Assembly (NCBI GenBank): GCA_028708005.1 | Contig: JAQVZV010000039.1 | Span: forward strand, 1 to 7,073 | Direction: 5' to 3' | From: Bacilli bacterium | GTDB taxonomy: Bacteria; Bacillota_I; Bacilli_A; RF39; UBA660 | Length of the DNA stretch: 7,073 nucleotides | In this document: one piece after another, positions 4,740-7,073 of the stretch | Layout of the letters: each line of letters opens with the position of its first letter | Numbering within the stretch: position 1 is the first letter of the stretch | The notes under the pieces: generated by a model | Seen by the model: the letters and a program-made list of their open reading frames with translations, nothing else | Databases searched by the model: none | Told to the model about the DNA's origin: nothing | Position numbers and translations under genes: made by a program

Positions 4740-6662
4740 ATGAAAAAAAACGAAACGCATTATGATTCGTCTGATATTCAAGTTTTAGAAGGACTTGAGG
4801 CAATCAGAAAAAGACCCGGAATGTATATTGGGACCACTGGTAATAGAGGACTCCATCATTTAGTGTGGGAAATAGTAGATAACGCTGTTGACGAAGCTTT
4901 GGCAGGGTATTGTGATGATATAGAAGTCATAATAGAAAATGACAATTCAATAACAGTAAAAGATGATGGCCGAGGAATCCCTACTGGAATACATCCAAAG
5001 ACTGGAAAATCAACTGTTGAAACAATTTTCACCGTATTGCATGCGGGGGGTAAATTTGGCGGTGGAGGCTATAAAGTGTCTGGCGGCCTACACGGTGTTG
5101 GAGCTGCCGTTGTTAACGCATTGAGTACCTATTTGGAAGTTAAAATTTATAAAGATGGCCAAATTTATTATCAACGTTTTGAAGATGGCGGGAAATCAAC
5201 CGAACCACTTAAAGTAATAGGGGAATGTTCTGCTGACAGAACCGGCACGACCGTTACTTTCAAGCCTGATGGCGAAATTTTCACTGAAACGACCGTATTT
5301 GAATATGACATCTTAAAAACAAGAATACGAGAATTAGCTTTTCTTAACAAAGGATTAAAATTTTTGTTAAAAGATGAACGTATAGATGGTAAAAAAGAGG
5401 AGTTTTTATATTCTGGTGGTATTACCGAATATGTAGCTATGTTAAATAAAAACAAAACTGCTGTTCATGATGAAATTGTGTTTATTGAGGGCAAAGAGAA
5501 TGATATTCTATTGGAAATAGCTCTACAATATAATGATGGTTATGTAGCTAATACTTATTCGTTTGTTAACAATATTAATACATACGAGGGTGGCACGCAT
5601 GATGAAGGGGTAAAAAGAGCTTTAACAAGAGTTATTAACAATTATGCAAGAAACAATAATATTTTAAAGCAAAATGATGATCCACTGACGGGCGATGATG
5701 TGAGAGAGGGCTTGACAATGATTATTTCTGCTAAACACCCTAACCCTCAGTTCGAAGGCCAAACAAAAACCAAACTTGGGAACCCAGAAGTTAGAAAGAT
5801 TGCGGATAATGTTTTTGCTGAAGGTTTAGAAAGATTTTTACTTGAAAACCCAGATGAAGCGAAAAAAATAATTGAAAAGACATTGACAGCTGCCAGGGCT
5901 CGAATGGCTGCTAAAAAGGCTAGGGAACTAACAAGACGTAAAAGCGGCTTAGAAATGGCGGGATTATTTGGTAAGCTTACTGACTGTTCATCAAAAGACG
6001 CAACTATTTCAGAAATATTTATCGTGGAAGGGGATTCGGCTGGTGGTAGTGCTAAAGGCGGACGCGACTCCAAAACACAAGCTGTATTACCTTTAAGAGG
6101 GAAAATATTAAATGTTGAAAAGGCACGCATCGATAGAGTTTTTGCAAATGAAGAAATTAGATCATTAATAACGGCGATTGGTACAGGTGTTGGCGAAGAA
6201 TTTGATATTGAAAAATTGCGTTATCATAAAATTATTATTATGACAGATGCCGATGTAGATGGCGCTCACATTAGAACTCTTCTTTTGACTTTTTTCTACA
6301 GATTCTTTAGACCGTTAATAGAAAACGGGCATATATATATTGCACAACCACCTCTTTATAAAGTTACGCATGGAAAAGTAAAGAAAAATATCTTGAATGA
6401 TAAAGAACTTGCCGAATATTTGGCAACTATCCCCGAAAACACAAAAAAAGAAATATCTAGATACAAAGGTTTAGGTGAGATGGATGCATCTGAGTTATGT
6501 GAAACAACAATGGATATTAATAACAGAATTCTTTTAAGGGTAAACATTGATGATGCCATTAAGGCTGACGAGGTTTTCAGCGTGTTAATGGGCGAAGAGG
6601 TTGCTCCAAGAAGAGAATTTATCGAAGAAAACGCCCTCTTCGTTAAAAATTTGGATATTTAG
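4740..6662 (+). CDS. gyrB: DNA gyrase subunit B
   Basis: The ATPase and Toprim subunit of DNA gyrase, which with GyrA introduces negative supercoils. From the 4740 start it has 640 residues, as in Bacilli. The GHKL ATPase domain shows the N box E44...N48 in W-E-I-V-D-N, D-D-G-R-G-I-P (75-81), H-A-G-G-K-F with Lys105, and Y-K-V-S-G-G-L-H-G-V-G (111-121). The transducer domain carries the Q-T-K loop (341-343). The Toprim domain has EGDSAGGS starting at Glu430 and D-A-D-V-D-G with Asp503, 505 and 507, the Mg-binding acidic set. P-L-R-G-K-I-L-N-V-E-K-A identifies GyrB/ParE; GyrB is chosen over ParE because it follows recF and precedes gyrA. E430, D432 and the Arg of PLRGK are as in other Gram-positive GyrB, so no known resistance change is seen at these quinolone-region positions. 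The C-terminus V-K-N-L-D-I is canonical. Confidence 0.98.
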   Translation: MKKNETHYDSSDIQVLEGLEAIRKRPGMYIGTTGNRGLHHLVWEIVDNAVDEALAGYCDDIEVIIENDNSITVKDDGRGIPTGIHPKTGKSTVETIFTVLHAGGKFGGGGYKVSGGLHGVGAAVVNALSTYLEVKIYKDGQIYYQRFEDGGKSTEPLKVIGECSADRTGTTVTFKPDGEIFTETTVFEYDILKTRIRELAFLNKGLKFLLKDERIDGKKEEFLYSGGITEYVAMLNKNKTAVHDEIVFIEGKENDILLEIALQYNDGYVANTYSFVNNINTYEGGTHDEGVKRALTRVINNYARNNNILKQNDDPLTGDDVREGLTMIISAKHPNPQFEGQTKTKLGNPEVRKIADNVFAEGLERFLLENPDEAKKIIEKTLTAARARMAAKKARELTRRKSGLEMAGLFGKLTDCSSKDATISEIFIVEGDSAGGSAKGGRDSKTQAVLPLRGKILNVEKARIDRVFANEEIRSLITAIGTGVGEEFDIEKLRYHKIIIMTDADVDGAHIRTLLLTFFYRFFRPLIENGHIYIAQPPLYKVTHGKVKKNILNDKELAEYLATIPENTKKEISRYKGLGEMDASELCETTMDINNRILLRVNIDDAIKADEVFSVLMGEEVAPRREFIEENALFVKNLDI

Positions 6663-6675
6663 GTAGGTGTTAAAG

Positions 6676-7073
6676 ATGAATGATAAATTAATAGATGTAA
6701 ATATTTCAAAAGAGATGGAAACTTCATTCTTAGACTATTCGATGAGTGTTATCGTATCACGAGCTTTGCCAGATGTAAGAGATGGATTAAAACCGGTTCA
6801 TCGAAGAATTATATATGGTATGCATGAATTGGGCGTAACTAGTGACAAACCTCATAAAAAATCAGCTAGAATAGTTGGGGACGTTATGGGTAAGTATCAC
6901 CCACATGGGGATAGCAGTATTTATGATGCTATGGTTAGGATGGCTCAAGACTTCTCGTATCGTTATCCATTAGTGGACGGGCATGGTAACTTCGGATCAT
7001 TGGATGGTGATGGAGCAGCAGCTCAACGATATACCGAAGCAAGGATGTCCAAAATTACTAGTGAAATGGTAAG
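6676..7073 (+). CDS. gyrA: DNA gyrase subunit A, N-terminal part, 3'-truncated by the window edge
   Basis: The breakage-reunion subunit of gyrase. The first 132 residues are visible, running off the window end. The start ATG at 6676 follows AGGTAGGTG (6661-6669), which overlaps the gyrB TAG, so translation of the two is probably coupled. The sequence has the GyrA N-terminus L-D-Y-S-M-S-V-I-V-S-R-A-L-P-D-V-R-D-G-L-K-P-V-H-R-R in residues 19-44, the quinolone-region H-P-H-G-D-S-S-I-Y-D with Ser80 and Asp84 (E. coli Ser83 and Asp87, both wild type), and catalytic Tyr119 in Q-R-Y-T-E. The residue before R-Y-T-E is Gln rather than the more usual Met, and D-G-D-G replaces D-G-D-S, both conservative in position. 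ParC is less likely given the G-H-G-N-F-G-S-L-D-G-D context and the gyrB neighbour. Confidence 0.97.
   Translation, partial: MNDKLIDVNISKEMETSFLDYSMSVIVSRALPDVRDGLKPVHRRIIYGMHELGVTSDKPHKKSARIVGDVMGKYHPHGDSSIYDAMVRMAQDFSYRYPLVDGHGNFGSLDGDGAAAQRYTEARMSKITSEMV

Noticed and set aside
5747..6130. 127-codon open frame on the minus strand inside gyrB
   Set aside because: It overlaps the conserved QTK-to-Toprim part of GyrB, resembles no family I recognise, and has no supporting promoter.
1..7073. A new defence, mobile or biosynthetic system
   Set aside because: Every gene except the SGNH hydrolase belongs to a universal or near-universal housekeeping family. No transposase, integrase, toxin-antitoxin pair, CRISPR repeat or long non-coding structured region is visible on either strand.

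Overview
The window suggests an AT-rich, low-GC Gram-positive bacterium (Bacillota, Bacilli-like or an Erysipelotrichia/Haloplasma/Acholeplasma-type relative). The evidence is strong GAGGTGA-type ribosome binding sites 5-7 bases before ATG starts, heavy use of A/T-ending codons, rich Lys/Ile/Asn content, and Firmicutes-like RecF, GyrB, GyrA, MnmE and L31 sequences. TGG is used for Trp and TGA is a real stop (recF), so the genetic code is standard and a UGA-Trp mycoplasma is excluded. A MurA gene implies a peptidoglycan wall. The genus cannot be named from this sequence alone.

All genes lie on the + strand. From left to right: the 3' two-thirds of murA (2-880); a terminator hairpin (888-913) that touches the ribosome binding site of a membrane-anchored SGNH/GDSL hydrolase gene (926-1675); rpmE for ribosomal protein L31 (1786-1986) with its own promoter and terminator; mnmE for the tRNA U34-modifying GTPase (2083-3438) with its own promoter and terminator; then a recF-gyrB-gyrA group (3598 to beyond the window end) behind a promoter at about 3503-3527. 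A possible 13-codon leader ORF (3576-3617) overlaps the recF start.

Functionally this is a housekeeping region: cell-wall precursor synthesis (murA), a surface esterase of unknown substrate, translation (rpmE, mnmE), and DNA replication, repair and topology (recF, gyrB, gyrA). Two recognisable Firmicutes neighbourhoods are joined in reduced form. murA...rpmE resembles the murAB-glpX-rho-rpmE cluster without glpX and rho. recF-gyrB-gyrA is the right part of dnaA-dnaN-yaaA-recF-gyrB-gyrA, with mnmE where dnaN-yaaA would be expected. The three best promoters all carry a perfect TGnTATAAT extended -10 element.

I found no mobile element, CRISPR array, tRNA, rRNA, defence locus or other obviously new system. 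The longest gene-free stretch is about 160 bases (3439-3597). The points worth a second look are small: the leader ORF before recF, the altered SGNH active-site blocks, the terminator placed against a ribosome binding site, a terminator built from a direct repeat, and the gene order.
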